A DNA stretch of 64,000 bases from VXYL01 sp965203685. Lineage in GTDB: Bacteria > Pseudomonadota > Gammaproteobacteria > Pseudomonadales > Azotimanducaceae. The DNA lies in NCBI GenBank assembly GCA_965203685.1, contig OZ241908.1:5270001-5334000 (forward strand), in the 5' to 3' direction. Made by a program: the position numbers and the translations under genes. Positions 7,875 through 16,595 of the stretch are shown one piece after another (within the stretch, counting starts at the first letter, position 1; each line of letters starts with the position of its first letter). The notes under the pieces were generated by a model. It saw nothing but the letters and a program-made list of their open reading frames with translations, did no database searches and was not told where the DNA came from.

Positions 7875-8308
7875 ACTTACCGCCAATGAGTCAAGGCCGG
7901 GGCACATCCGCGCTGGTGTTCGATTTCGGTCTCAAGCACATCGGCGTGGCCGTTGCGCTGCCCGACCAGAACTTCGCCCGGGGCCTGGCAACCGTGGCGG
8001 CCCGCGACGGGCAGCCGCAGTGGTCGTCTCTTGACGCGCTGCTCAACGAGTGGCGCCCGGACCGCCTAGTCGTCGGCGACCCGTTGAACATGGACGGCAG
8101 CGCAAGCCCGATGGCGACGCGGGCCCGCGATTTCGGGCAAACGATCGCCGAGCGCTACGGACTTGCCGTCGACTTCGTCGACGAAAGGCTGAGCACATTC
8201 GAGGCCCTGTCCAGGGGAGCTGACGAGCGCGATTCCCACGCGCAGGGGCGTACGTCACATGCCGTTGCAGCAGAGACGATCGCCGAAACGTGGCTCGGAC
8301 GGGCCTGA
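7871..8308 (+). CDS. ruvX: RuvX/YqgF pre-16S rRNA nuclease, Holliday-junction-resolvase fold
   Basis: 145-residue RNase H-fold protein of the YqgF/RuvX family, implicated in 5' processing of 16S rRNA and once proposed as a Holliday junction resolvase. The first acidic motif is FDFGLKHIGVAVA (Asp18 in place), GDPLNMDG is near residue 69 and DERLST with Glu105 near residue 104. In the C-terminal helix the position where E. coli has an Asp (KVDSASA) appears to be His130 (RTSHAVAAE); my alignment there is by eye. The start overlaps the yqgE stop. The pyrR-pyrB-pyrC genes that usually follow in pseudomonads are replaced by a two-component system. Confidence 0.88.
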   Translation: MNLPPMSQGRGTSALVFDFGLKHIGVAVALPDQNFARGLATVAARDGQPQWSSLDALLNEWRPDRLVVGDPLNMDGSASPMATRARDFGQTIAERYGLAVDFVDERLSTFEALSRGADERDSHAQGRTSHAVAAETIAETWLGRA

Positions 8309-8572
8309 CCGTCCACCCGGCGCGTCGACTGTCTCGGTAATCCCTTATATCCAACATCCTGTGGCGTCAATGCAATGGGTTGCGTCGCCGCAACGTCTTG
8401 CGGGAAACACTGTCCCGGCTTGTGATGCAAGGCGTTTGACGAAGGCTCGAGACACGTTGCGGCGTCAGGGGTGTCCACGATCACAGATCGGAGCGTTGGT
8501 TGCAGATCCCAATCGTCTGGGCTTGCATGACGTCACACGGGTAACCATGAAGTCGCGCCTTTCGGTGGCCTA

Positions 8573-9715
8573 GTGTCTACATCGTCGACCAGCGCACCAC
8601 ACAGCCCAACGCTTTCCACGCTCGCCCAAGCGATCATGGACACAGCGGTGGACAGCATCGTCGTCGTGGACGAGAACGGCATCATCCGGTACTACAACCG
8701 TGCCGCGGAACGCCTGTTCGGCTATACCGTGGAGGAAGCGGTGGGCAATGCGCTCGGGATCCTGATGCGCGAACCGGATCGCAGCCACCACCGCGAGTAC
8801 ATCGGCCGCTACCTCGCGACCCGGGAGAAGCACATCATCGGTACTGGGCGAACGGCCCAAGCGCGGCACAAGGACGGAACGCCGCTCACCGTCTACTTGG
8901 CGGTGAGCGAGTTCGAGACATCGAGCGGGCTGTGCTTCGCCGGCGTTATGCACGATCTGTCGCCCCAGCTCGATGCCCGGGAACTGCGTGGCCGCCTTGA
9001 GCGGACGGGGCGTTTGAGTGCCATGGCGGAGACGGCCGCGGCGATCGTACACGAGGTGAATCAGCCGCTAGCCGCCTGTGCCATTTATGCCCAGACGGCA
9101 CGGGAACTCGCCGAACGTGGCCAGCCAGCAGAGATGATCGTTGCGGCGCTCGATAAGGTGATCGAACAAGCCCTGCACGCCGGCTTGGTCATGGAGCGCG
9201 TGCTACGCCTGATTCGCGGCGACGACGGGCATTTCGAGGCCGCCAACATCAATGCCTTGGCGGCGGACGTGGTGGAGATCGCGCGTTTGGGTGCCCGGGG
9301 CCAAAACATCGTCGTCGACTTAAGCTTGGAAGACGATCTACCGTGCGTCGAGTGCGATGGCGTCCAGATCCAACAAGTGGTCTTGAACCTCCTTCGCAAT
9401 GCGATCGAGGCCATGTCCGACCCCGACCGGCGACACGGCGACACGATCACCGTCAGAACGCGGACCCAAGATGCCGGGCACGTCCGCATCGACGTGATCG
9501 ATCGTGGGCCCGGCTTGATCGGCGACATCGAGGGCGGCTTGTTCACCACGAGCCGTGCCGCTAACAAGGGTGGCCTTGGCGTCGGGCTCGCCATCTGCCG
9601 AACCGTCGTGCTGAACCACAATGGCCGGCTCGACTACACAAACAACCCAGCAATTGAAGGGGGCGCGACATTCAGCGTTACACTGCCACTCGCCCACGAG
9701 ACTGGTCTCGAATGA
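8573..9715 (+). CDS. fixL: FixL-like heme PAS oxygen-sensor histidine kinase
   Basis: 380-residue soluble sensor kinase: PAS domain (about residues 15-130), HisKA domain with phosphoacceptor His160 in IVHEVNQPLAA, and an HATPase with N box NLLRNAIEA (272-280), G1 DRGPG (310-314) and G2 GLGVGLA (334-340). The PAS segment aligns without gaps to rhizobial FixL, and His73, Tyr76, Arg79, His87 and Arg93 match the Bradyrhizobium proximal heme ligand His200, Tyr203, Arg206, His214 and the distal oxygen-sensing Arg220. Heme binding and oxygen control are therefore well supported by inference. No membrane helices are present, unlike Sinorhizobium FixL. GTG start; ATGA overlap with the response regulator. 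About 264 bp without a gene lie upstream. Confidence 0.9.
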   Translation: MSTSSTSAPHSPTLSTLAQAIMDTAVDSIVVVDENGIIRYYNRAAERLFGYTVEEAVGNALGILMREPDRSHHREYIGRYLATREKHIIGTGRTAQARHKDGTPLTVYLAVSEFETSSGLCFAGVMHDLSPQLDARELRGRLERTGRLSAMAETAAAIVHEVNQPLAACAIYAQTARELAERGQPAEMIVAALDKVIEQALHAGLVMERVLRLIRGDDGHFEAANINALAADVVEIARLGARGQNIVVDLSLEDDLPCVECDGVQIQQVVLNLLRNAIEAMSDPDRRHGDTITVRTRTQDAGHVRIDVIDRGPGLIGDIEGGLFTTSRAANKGGLGVGLAICRTVVLNHNGRLDYTNNPAIEGGATFSVTLPLAHETGLE

Positions 9716-10350
9716 GCAAGAACCCTCGATCACATCAGACCGTGTTCGTCGTCGATGACGACGCCCCCATGCGCGACGCGCTGGCCCTGACGCTCGGCCG
9801 AGCCGGCTACGCGTGCAAGACCTTCCCCAACGCAACCGGCTTCCTCGACGCCTTTGCCCGGTGGCCAGCCGACTGCAGCAGTTGCCTGGTGCTGGACATC
9901 TTTCTACCCGACATCAGCGGCCTCGAACTTCAAGACCAGCTGAGCGCAAACGCCGGCGGGTTGCCGATCATCTTCATCACCGGGCGCGGCGACATCCCCA
10001 TGACGGTGCGCGCGATGAAGGGCGGTGCCGTCGACGTCCTGCCAAAGCCCTTCAGGGCCGAAGACCTGCTTGAACGGACCGCCGCCGCGCTATGCGCCGA
10101 CGCGAAGCGGCGTCGGCAGCGCCGGGCCCGGAAGGGGTTGCTCGACCGCCTCGTGCAACTGACGCCGCGCGAAAAGCAGGTCTTTGAGCGAATCGCCGGT
10201 GGACAGGCTAACAAGGCAGTCGCCATCGACTTCGGCATCAGCGAACGCACCGTGGAGATTCATCGCAGCCGCGTGATGAAGAAGATGCAGGCTAGGAACC
10301 TCGCCGATCTCGTGCGCATGAAGTTCTGCCTGGACGGCCCGCAATACTGA
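9712..10350 (+). CDS. fixJ: FixJ-family response regulator
   Basis: 212-residue NarL/FixJ-type transcription activator. The receiver domain spans about residues 10-125 with the acidic triad at Asp15-17, phosphoacceptor Asp62 in VLDIFLPD, Thr90 and Lys112. After a basic linker comes a LuxR-type helix-turn-helix (about 152-207) with LTPREKQVFERIAGG and the recognition region ISERTVEIHRSRVMKKM. It overlaps fixL by 4 bp and is almost certainly its partner. No fixK, nif or cbb3 oxidase genes lie nearby, so its targets are outside the window. Converges with pilT, 27 bp away. Confidence 0.92.
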   Translation: MSKNPRSHQTVFVVDDDAPMRDALALTLGRAGYACKTFPNATGFLDAFARWPADCSSCLVLDIFLPDISGLELQDQLSANAGGLPIIFITGRGDIPMTVRAMKGGAVDVLPKPFRAEDLLERTAAALCADAKRRRQRRARKGLLDRLVQLTPREKQVFERIAGGQANKAVAIDFGISERTVEIHRSRVMKKMQARNLADLVRMKFCLDGPQY

Positions 10351-10377
10351 CGCCGAACCGACCTCGCCGCCCCTTCT

Positions 10378-11394
10378 TCAGGGGAAGCGCGCCTTGGCCC
10401 GAGCCGTGTCCGCGCTGATCGCACCGGCCTCGACAAGCGCTTTCAGACTCTGGTCAAGGGTCCGCATGCCGACCGCCGCAGAGGTCTGGATCGTGGAATA
10501 GAGTTGCGCCACCTTGTGTTCGCGGATCAGGCTGCGCACCGCGGGCGTCGCGATCATGATCTCCTGCGCGGCCACCCGCCCACCGTCGACACGTTTGACG
10601 AGCGTCTGCGCGACAACCGCCTGCACGCAGTCCGACAGGAGCGTTCGGACAGAATCCTTCTCCGCACCTGGGAACACGTCAACGATGCGGTCGACGGCAC
10701 TCGGCGCGGAGGGCGCATGCAGGGTCGCCAGCACGAGGTGGCCTGTTTCCGCCGCGGTCAAGGTGAGCCGAATCGTCTCGCGGTCACGCATCTCGCCAAT
10801 CAGGATGACGTCCGGATCCTGACGCAACGCCGCGCGCAGCGCGCCCGCAAAGTCGGGGCAGTCACGACCAAGCTCGCGTTGCGTAACCAAGCACCCGCGT
10901 GGCTCGTGGACGAACTCGATCGGATCCTCGATGGTCAAGATGTGCTGGTGTCTCGACGCGTTGATGTAGTCGACAATGGCCGCGAGCGTCGTGCTTTTTC
11001 CCGACCCGGTCGCCCCAGTCACGATGACCAAGCCGTGAGGCACATCGGCGATGCCCCGGAACACCGCTCCCATGTCAAGTTCGGCCATCGTCGGCACGGT
11101 CACAGGCACCACGCGGAACACGGCAGCCGGGCCGCGCGACTGCCGGAAGAGATTGACGCGAAACCGCGCGACACCCGGCAGTTCGAGGACGAAATCCGCA
11201 TCGTTTGACTCCGCGTCGGCCTTGCCCGGGGCGACCCGATCGACCGCCGCGCGAATCTCGGCGGCCGAGGTCGGCGGCTGCGATGCGGCCTCGAGGTCGC
11301 CGTCGATCCGCAGCATCGGCGGCAGTCCGCATGACAGGTGCAGGTCCGATGCGCCACGCGCGACACAGGCCTCGAGCAACTCTACGATCTCCAT
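10378..11394 (-). CDS. pilT: type IV pilus retraction ATPase PilT
   Basis: 338-residue hexameric cytoplasmic ATPase that powers type IV pilus retraction and twitching motility. It aligns along its length to Pseudomonas PilT: MEIVELLEACVARGASDLHL at the start, Walker A GATGSGKSTT near residue 133, Asp box TIEDPIEFVH near residue 158, Walker B ILIGEMRD near residue 197, His box TAAETGHLVLATLHA near residue 209, and the AIRNLIRE-like VRSLIREHKVAQLYS near residue 288. The ATG at 11394 gives the same N-terminus as Pseudomonas; a TTG at 11403 with a better ribosome-binding sequence is in frame. pilU does not follow; two inserted genes separate it from yggS. Confidence 0.95.
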   Translation of the reverse strand: MEIVELLEACVARGASDLHLSCGLPPMLRIDGDLEAASQPPTSAAEIRAAVDRVAPGKADAESNDADFVLELPGVARFRVNLFRQSRGPAAVFRVVPVTVPTMAELDMGAVFRGIADVPHGLVIVTGATGSGKSTTLAAIVDYINASRHQHILTIEDPIEFVHEPRGCLVTQRELGRDCPDFAGALRAALRQDPDVILIGEMRDRETIRLTLTAAETGHLVLATLHAPSAPSAVDRIVDVFPGAEKDSVRTLLSDCVQAVVAQTLVKRVDGGRVAAQEIMIATPAVRSLIREHKVAQLYSTIQTSAAVGMRTLDQSLKALVEAGAISADTARAKARFP

Positions 11395-11545
11395 TCTTCC
11401 CAATCAGCCTCATTGCAGGTCAACGAGTTGGGAAACGTAGTCGCTCGCTGGCGGGGCTGTCTTTGGCGAATCTCTATTTCGGCTGTAGGAAATCCACTCG
11501 GCCGCCGGCCCGGAGTCGGTGCGAGCCGCGTTATGATCCGCAGCC

Positions 11546-12751
11546 ATGGCTCCCCACGACGTCTTCGAAGAACGCGCCGTCAGGTTCAACGAGCCTGCCT
11601 CGCGCTACGTCATGGCCCTCGCCCAAGACGGACGTTTCCTCGCCGTCGACGATTCCGGGGCCTTGTCGGTCGCAGACGAAGTTTCGGACGCCGCGATGTG
11701 GCGCCACGAAGACACACGGCTCGAGCACGCCACCCACCCGGTTGCCCTGGCCGTGAGCAACGCCGAAAACGGCGGCTGCCGGCTCTCACCGGACGACCGT
11801 TCGGTCCGCACGGTGGGCGACTGCACGACCTCTGGGTCCTACACGATCGTGCACGGGCCGGAGTTGCTGCCATCCGAGTACTTGACTCACCTCAAGACCC
11901 ACGGCTGGGTCTGCCTGGCCGCCATCCTCGCACCCGAGGTCACCGGCGCCCTGCAACGCATCGCGTGCACCGATCGCTACGCCCACCGCTCGCCGGACCG
12001 GTCCTTGCGGCAGATCTGCCAAGGGAGCGCGCTGGCCAAGACCGCCGTGGAACCCATCTCAGTCTGGCTCGCCCGCCAATACATGCAGACCGACGACATC
12101 CGCCTCGCCCACGCGCCCGGCATCGGGGTCATGACACCGGATGACGGCAAGCGAACCGTGCAGGGCTGGCACTCCGACTACCCCTACCACTGGGGCATCA
12201 GCGCCGAGGGCAAGGTCCCGACACCGAGCGGCCAGACGGTCATGGGCGTACAGCGCATCGTCTGTGTATCGGAGTTCACGAAGTACCGCGGTGCGACGGC
12301 GTTCAAGCTCGGGTCGCATGCCCTCGACCAGGGTCCACCGGCGGACTGGGGTCTCGCGAGCGCCGTCTACGACCCGGACTACCGCGCCGCTCATGGCTTG
12401 CCCTACAACGGCGCCGACGCCGACGTGATCGAAGCACCCCCCGGCAGCATGATCCTGTTCGACACCCGGACGTGGCACCGGGCCGGCGTCAACCGTAGCA
12501 ACGAGAATCGCGCCGCGATCCTGATGGACATGACCCCGGCCTACATCGTTCCCTACTCGGACACGACCGTAGACTACCGCGCCATGGTCACGAGCGAGGC
12601 CTACGACGAGTTGAACGAGCGCGAGAAGCAGGAGTTCCAGCATCTGATGGTCCACCGCTTCCTGGGGCCAGCAGGGCCACGGGCCGTGATCGGCACCGAT
12701 GCGGAATTGACAGAACGGCTACCGGCCCCACGCAGACGGTCACGCCGCTAG
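11546..12751 (+). CDS. phytanoyl-CoA dioxygenase-like Fe(II)/2-oxoglutarate oxygenase with extra N-terminal domain
   Basis: 401-residue protein whose second two-thirds look like the PhyH family of non-heme iron, 2-oxoglutarate dependent oxygenases. The HxD iron ligands are in GWHSDYPYHW (near residue 211) and the distal His in TWHRAGVNRSNENRAA (near residue 312), where the Arg would bind 2-oxoglutarate. About 110 residues precede the PhyH core; RYVMALAQDGRFLAVDDSG at about 20-38 resembles a beta-trefoil or fascin-like repeat. Substrate unknown. It lies between pilT and yggS, normally adjacent, and its 3' end overlaps the convergent macro-domain gene by 12 bp. Product assignment is by motifs only. 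Confidence 0.75.
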   Translation: MAPHDVFEERAVRFNEPASRYVMALAQDGRFLAVDDSGALSVADEVSDAAMWRHEDTRLEHATHPVALAVSNAENGGCRLSPDDRSVRTVGDCTTSGSYTIVHGPELLPSEYLTHLKTHGWVCLAAILAPEVTGALQRIACTDRYAHRSPDRSLRQICQGSALAKTAVEPISVWLARQYMQTDDIRLAHAPGIGVMTPDDGKRTVQGWHSDYPYHWGISAEGKVPTPSGQTVMGVQRIVCVSEFTKYRGATAFKLGSHALDQGPPADWGLASAVYDPDYRAAHGLPYNGADADVIEAPPGSMILFDTRTWHRAGVNRSNENRAAILMDMTPAYIVPYSDTTVDYRAMVTSEAYDELNEREKQEFQHLMVHRFLGPAGPRAVIGTDAELTERLPAPRRRSRR

Positions 12752-13240
12752 GAGCGTGGCGTAGATCGCAGCCGTCGCGGCGTCGAAGCAGACGAAGCGC
12801 ACCAACTCAACGCCGCGCGGTGCCGATTCCCGAACTGTCGCCACGGCGATCCCAGCCGCCGCATTGGCGGGGTAGCCGTATACGCCCGTCGAAATCGCGG
12901 GAAACGCGATGCTCTGCACCTGGTTGGCTGCCGCGACCTCAAGGCTGCGCCGGTAGCACGAGGCGAGGAGTTCCGCTTCGCCCTCGTTGCCGCCGTGCCA
13001 GACCGGCCCGACCGTGTGAATGACATGCCGGGCCGCCAAGTCGAAACCCGGTGTGATCTTCGCATCTCCGGTCGCACAGCCCCGCAAAGGCCGACACGCC
13101 GCCAGGAGCCGCGGTCCCGCAGCACGATGGATCGCACCGTCCACGCCTCCACCACCGAGCAACCGCGTGTTCGCGGCGTTCACAATGGCATCGAGCCGCT
13201 GCTGCACGATGTCGCCCTGCACGCTCTCGATCAACGCCAC
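12740..13240 (-). CDS. macro domain protein, O-acetyl-ADP-ribose deacetylase-like
   Basis: 166-residue single macro domain of the YmdB / ADP-ribosyl-hydrolase group, which bind ADP-ribose and remove acetyl or ADP-ribosyl groups. Hallmarks: IVNAANTRLLGGGGVDGAIH (about residues 14-33), HTVGPVWHGG near residue 72 and AISTGVYGYP near residue 109. I chose the GTG at 13240, which gives the normal length; the reading frame stays open up to 13354 but that would run past the divergent yggS start and adds unrelated residues. It overlaps the end of the preceding dioxygenase gene and appears to be part of the insertion between pilT and yggS. Confidence 0.9.
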   Translation of the reverse strand: MALIESVQGDIVQQRLDAIVNAANTRLLGGGGVDGAIHRAAGPRLLAACRPLRGCATGDAKITPGFDLAARHVIHTVGPVWHGGNEGEAELLASCYRRSLEVAAANQVQSIAFPAISTGVYGYPANAAAGIAVATVRESAPRGVELVRFVCFDAATAAIYATLLAA

Positions 13241-13326
13241 AGTCGCCGCCCCATACTTTACGCACCGACTGAGAGTTTGCCACCTTGGGTGCCATCGGGC
13301 GGCGTGCATCGCGGTAGACTGCCGGC

Positions 13327-14007
13327 GTGTCCGACGCCGTGACAGCCGCCCCAAAGATGGACATCGACGCCGTCCGCGCGGCTATCCGTACGGCCGAGGA
13401 GACCGCTCGGCGACCTCCCGGCAGCGTGGATCTGCTCGCCGTATCCAAGGCGAGATCCGCAGCCGAAGTCCGCGCGGCCCATGGCCATGGCTTGCGGCAT
13501 TTCGGCGAGAACTACACCCAGGAAGGGATCGCCAAGGTCCGCGCGCTCGCCGACCTCGACATCACTTGGCACTTCATCGGCGCGATTCAATCCAACAAGA
13601 CGCGGGATCTCGCCCGGCACTTCCAGTGGATTCACACGGTTGATCGCACCAAGGTCGCGACGCGCCTGAACGCTGCAAGCGAGCGGGACCTCGACGTCTG
13701 CATCCAGGTCAACATCGATGCCGAGCCGCAGAAGGCCGGCGTTGACCCCGACGAACTGCCGGCGCTGGTTGCGTGCGTCTCGGACCTGCCGCGGCTCAAG
13801 CTCCGCGGCCTGATGGTGATCCCCGAGCCCGGCCATTCCCGCGACAGCTTCCGGCGCACGCGGCAACTGTTCGACGCGCTCGCGCCGACCGCCGGCAAGC
13901 ACTGGGACACGCTGTCCATGGGCATGTCCAACGACTTCGCCGATGCGATCGCCGAAGGCGCCACCCTCGTGCGCATCGGAACCGCGATCTTCGGGCCGAG
14001 GACCTAA
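13327..14007 (+). CDS. yggS: pyridoxal phosphate homeostasis protein YggS
   Basis: 226-residue PLP-binding alanine-racemase-fold protein (PLPBP/YggS) that buffers vitamin B6 and affects amino acid metabolism. The PLP lysine is Lys41 in LLAVSKARS, followed by FGENYTQEG near residue 62, WHFIGAIQSNK near residue 80, and the phosphate-binding LSMGMSNDFADAI and GTAIFG near the end. Start is GTG. It heads the run yggS-proC-yggT-metX-metW-DUF4426-rdgB-hemW, all on the plus strand with tiny gaps or overlaps, matching the order downstream of pilT in Pseudomonas. Confidence 0.96.
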   Translation: MSDAVTAAPKMDIDAVRAAIRTAEETARRPPGSVDLLAVSKARSAAEVRAAHGHGLRHFGENYTQEGIAKVRALADLDITWHFIGAIQSNKTRDLARHFQWIHTVDRTKVATRLNAASERDLDVCIQVNIDAEPQKAGVDPDELPALVACVSDLPRLKLRGLMVIPEPGHSRDSFRRTRQLFDALAPTAGKHWDTLSMGMSNDFADAIAEGATLVRIGTAIFGPRT

Positions 14008-14023
14008 GCAGGAGACAGGGAGA

Positions 14024-14821
14024 ATGACCAAACGGATCGCCTTCGTCGGTGGGGGCAATATGGCGCATGCCCTGGCCACGCGGCTCGCCGACTCGTGGCC
14101 AGGCGGGATCACCGTTGCCGACCCGGTCGCCGCACAACGGGCGCGTTTCGCCGCCCCGGTTGCCACGACCGACGACAACCTGGCCGCGGTGGGCGACGCC
14201 GCGGTCGTGGTCCTCGCCGTGAAACCGCAGATTCTCGAGACGGTCGCCCGGCAGATCGCGCCGGCGCTCGAAGACCAGCTTGTGATTTCGATCGCCGCCG
14301 GAGTGCCGATCAATGCGCTCGAGTCGTGGCTCAAGCCGGGCTGTCCCATCGTGCGGTGCATGCCGAATACGCCCGCACTCATCGGCGCGGGCATCACCGG
14401 CCTCGTCGCCAACGGCTCCGTGTCCACCAGCCAACGCGCGAGTGCGACCGAACTGCTCACCGCAGCCGGGGAAGTCGTGTGGTTCGAGTCCGAAGGCGAT
14501 CTCGATATCGTCACCGCACTGTCCGGGAGCGGGCCCGCGTACTTCTTCTATGTCATCGAAGCGCTTGCCGAGGCCGGGGAGCGCCTAGGCTTGCATCCCG
14601 ATGTCGCCAAACGCCTGACGATTGCCACGGCAGCAGGCGCAGCGGCGATGGCCGTGGCTGACGACCCGGCCACATTGCGCGAGCGCGTCACATCCCCCGG
14701 CGGGACGACCGAACGGGCGCTGGCTATACTTGCTGAACAGTCGCTCCCGGCGACACTCGATGCCGCCGTGCGTGGCGCGTTCCATCGTTCCCGGGAATTG
14801 GCAGAGGAGTTCGGCAAGTAA
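14024..14821 (+). CDS. proC: pyrroline-5-carboxylate reductase
   Basis: Catalyses the last step of proline synthesis, NAD(P)H reduction of pyrroline-5-carboxylate. 265 residues. The N-terminal Rossmann motif is IAFVGGGNMAHALA (residues 5-18), VLAVKPQ is near residue 65, RCMPNTPALIGAGITGL near residue 112, and the C-terminal signature ALSGSGPAYFFYVIEALAEAG plus SPGGTT near residue 227 completes the family pattern. The ATG at 14024 follows a GGAG sequence and gives the usual N-terminus. It abuts yggT directly. Confidence 0.97.
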   Translation: MTKRIAFVGGGNMAHALATRLADSWPGGITVADPVAAQRARFAAPVATTDDNLAAVGDAAVVVLAVKPQILETVARQIAPALEDQLVISIAAGVPINALESWLKPGCPIVRCMPNTPALIGAGITGLVANGSVSTSQRASATELLTAAGEVVWFESEGDLDIVTALSGSGPAYFFYVIEALAEAGERLGLHPDVAKRLTIATAAGAAAMAVADDPATLRERVTSPGGTTERALAILAEQSLPATLDAAVRGAFHRSRELAEEFGK

Positions 14822-15382
14822 ATGACGGATCCATTGACTTTCGTCGTCACGCTGGCCCTGCGCGCCGCCGCCATGATCTTCCTGTTCCGGTTCATCCTCC
14901 AAGCGGTACGGGCCAGTTTCTACAACCCGTTCTCCGAGGGCGTGGTGCGCATCACGGACCCTGTTCTCAACCCGCTGCGCCAGGTTCTGCGGCCTTACCG
15001 CAACCTCGACTTCGCATCATTCGCCACGGCCTGGGTCGCGCACATGGTGGCCGCCGCGATCTTCGCCGTCGCCGTCGGCGCCCCGTTGAACCTGCTCTAC
15101 ATCTTGAACGACAGTCTTCACGCAACGCTGAGCCTCGTCGTGTGGATCTTCCTGATCGCCATCTTCCTGTCGATCGTCATGAGTTGGATCGCACCCAACG
15201 TCTACTCGCCAGCGGCGAACATCGCGCGCGAAGTTGCCGAGCCGCTGCTGTCGCCCGCGCGGCGCATCCTGCCGCCGCTGGGCGGTCTGGACCTGTCACC
15301 GATGATCACCATCGCCGTACTGCTGGTGATCCAGTCGTTCGTACTGGGCACGCTGTTGCCCATTCGGGTGTGGGCCGGTTGA
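14822..15382 (+). CDS. yggT: YggT family integral membrane protein
   Basis: 186-residue inner-membrane protein with two YggT repeats, each of paired helices, and four to five hydrophobic segments (about residues 9-28, 65-90, 98-122 and 155-180). The recurrent pattern FYNPFSEGVVRITDPVLNPL (about 37-56) and YSPAANIAREVAEPLLSPAR (about 129-148) is characteristic. Function is unsettled; the family has been linked to osmotic stress and cell division. It lies between proC and metX, as in pseudomonads, and its TGA overlaps the metX TTG start. Confidence 0.93.
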   Translation: MTDPLTFVVTLALRAAAMIFLFRFILQAVRASFYNPFSEGVVRITDPVLNPLRQVLRPYRNLDFASFATAWVAHMVAAAIFAVAVGAPLNLLYILNDSLHATLSLVVWIFLIAIFLSIVMSWIAPNVYSPAANIAREVAEPLLSPARRILPPLGGLDLSPMITIAVLLVIQSFVLGTLLPIRVWAG

Positions 15383-16584
15383 GCAATCCTCGACCGTCCG
15401 CCGCGCGCGAGGTCGCACCGGCATCGACAACGGCGCCCGCAACGGAGTCCGTGGGCATCGTCGTACCGAGCCAAGCGCGCTTCGATACGTGCCTCGCGCT
15501 GCAGTGCGGGGTGACGCTTGACGGTTTCGACCTGGTCTACGAAACCTACGGCACTTTGAATGCGAAACGCACCAACGCGGTCTTGATCTGCCACGCCCTG
15601 TCCGGGAACCACCACGCGGCCGGCTTCCACACCCCCGAGGACGCCAAGCCAGGCTGGTGGGACACCTGCATCGGACCGGGCAAACCCATCGACACCGACC
15701 GGTTCTTCGTCGTCGGGGTCAACAATCTCGGCGGTTGCGACGGGAGCACCGGCCCCTGCTCGGAGAACCCGGCAACCGGCGAGCCTTGGGGGGCCACTTT
15801 CCCCACCGTCACGGTCAAGGACTGGGTGAAGACCCAGGCCATGCTCGCCGATGTACTCGGTGTCCGCCGATTCGCCGCTGTCATCGGCGGCAGTCTGGGC
15901 GGCATGCAGGCCCTGCAGTGGGCGATCGACTACCCGGAGCGGATTGCCAACGCCATCGTCATCGCCGCACCGCCGAAGCTGTCGGCGCAGAACATCGCGT
16001 TCAACGAGATCGCCCGGCACGCCATCCAGTCCGACCCGGATTTCCTCGGCGGGCGCTACTACGACGCCGATACGCGACCCCGCCGGGGATTGATGCTCGC
16101 CCGCATGATCGGTCACGTCACGTACCTGTCCGACGATGGCATGGGGACGCGGTTCGGCCGCGAGCTCAAATCCGGCGACATCAGCTCTGCCCAGGACGTC
16201 CAGTTCCAGGTCGAGAGCTACCTGCACTACCAGGGCACGTCGTTCTCGGAGAAGTTCGATGCCAACACCTACATCCTGATGACGCGTGCGCTCGACTACT
16301 TCGACCCCGCGCTGGAATCCGATGGCGACCTTGTCCGGGCCGTCGCCAAGACGGACGCCCGGTTCCTGATCCTCGCCTTCTCGTCGGACTGGCGCTTCGC
16401 ACCGGCGCGATCGGGCGAGATCGTCGATGCGTTGATCGCCGCGCGCAAGGACGTGGTGAGCGCGGTGATCGACTCGCCGCATGGGCACGACTCGTTCCTG
16501 ATCCGCAACGAACGCTACTTCGAGGTGCTCGGCGGCTATCTCGACGAAGCGTTGGGGCGCTTGGACGCTCAAGGCTCCGATTAG
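15379..16584 (+). CDS. metX: homoserine O-acyltransferase MetX
   Basis: 401-residue alpha/beta hydrolase-fold enzyme that activates homoserine with an acyl-CoA in methionine synthesis. Family landmarks: ICHALSGNHHAAG (about residues 70-82), NNLGGCDGSTGP near 115, nucleophile Ser172 in GGSLGGMQALQW, Asp in SSDWRFAP near 336 and His in HGHDSFL near 369. The close likeness to Pseudomonas MetX fits a MetX/MetW pair. Whether it uses acetyl- or succinyl-CoA is not decided here; many proteobacterial MetX are succinyltransferases. Start is TTG at 15379, overlapping the yggT stop; a later in-frame GTG near 15451 is an alternative. Confidence 0.95.
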   Translation: MSNPRPSAAREVAPASTTAPATESVGIVVPSQARFDTCLALQCGVTLDGFDLVYETYGTLNAKRTNAVLICHALSGNHHAAGFHTPEDAKPGWWDTCIGPGKPIDTDRFFVVGVNNLGGCDGSTGPCSENPATGEPWGATFPTVTVKDWVKTQAMLADVLGVRRFAAVIGGSLGGMQALQWAIDYPERIANAIVIAAPPKLSAQNIAFNEIARHAIQSDPDFLGGRYYDADTRPRRGLMLARMIGHVTYLSDDGMGTRFGRELKSGDISSAQDVQFQVESYLHYQGTSFSEKFDANTYILMTRALDYFDPALESDGDLVRAVAKTDARFLILAFSSDWRFAPARSGEIVDALIAARKDVVSAVIDSPHGHDSFLIRNERYFEVLGGYLDEALGRLDAQGSD

Positions 16585-16595
16585 GCTCGCAGCCC

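Noticed and set aside
8309..8572. Small protein between ruvX and fixL
   Set aside because: The open frame there has no ribosome-binding site or protein-like composition and runs out of the ruvX end; treated as leader of fixLJ.
13241..13354. Longer N-terminus for the macro-domain protein
   Set aside because: Would overlap the divergent yggS start and add basic residues not seen in the family; GTG at 13240 fits.
15202..16572. 456-codon minus-strand frame over metX
   Set aside because: Shadow of MetX, which has all catalytic motifs.
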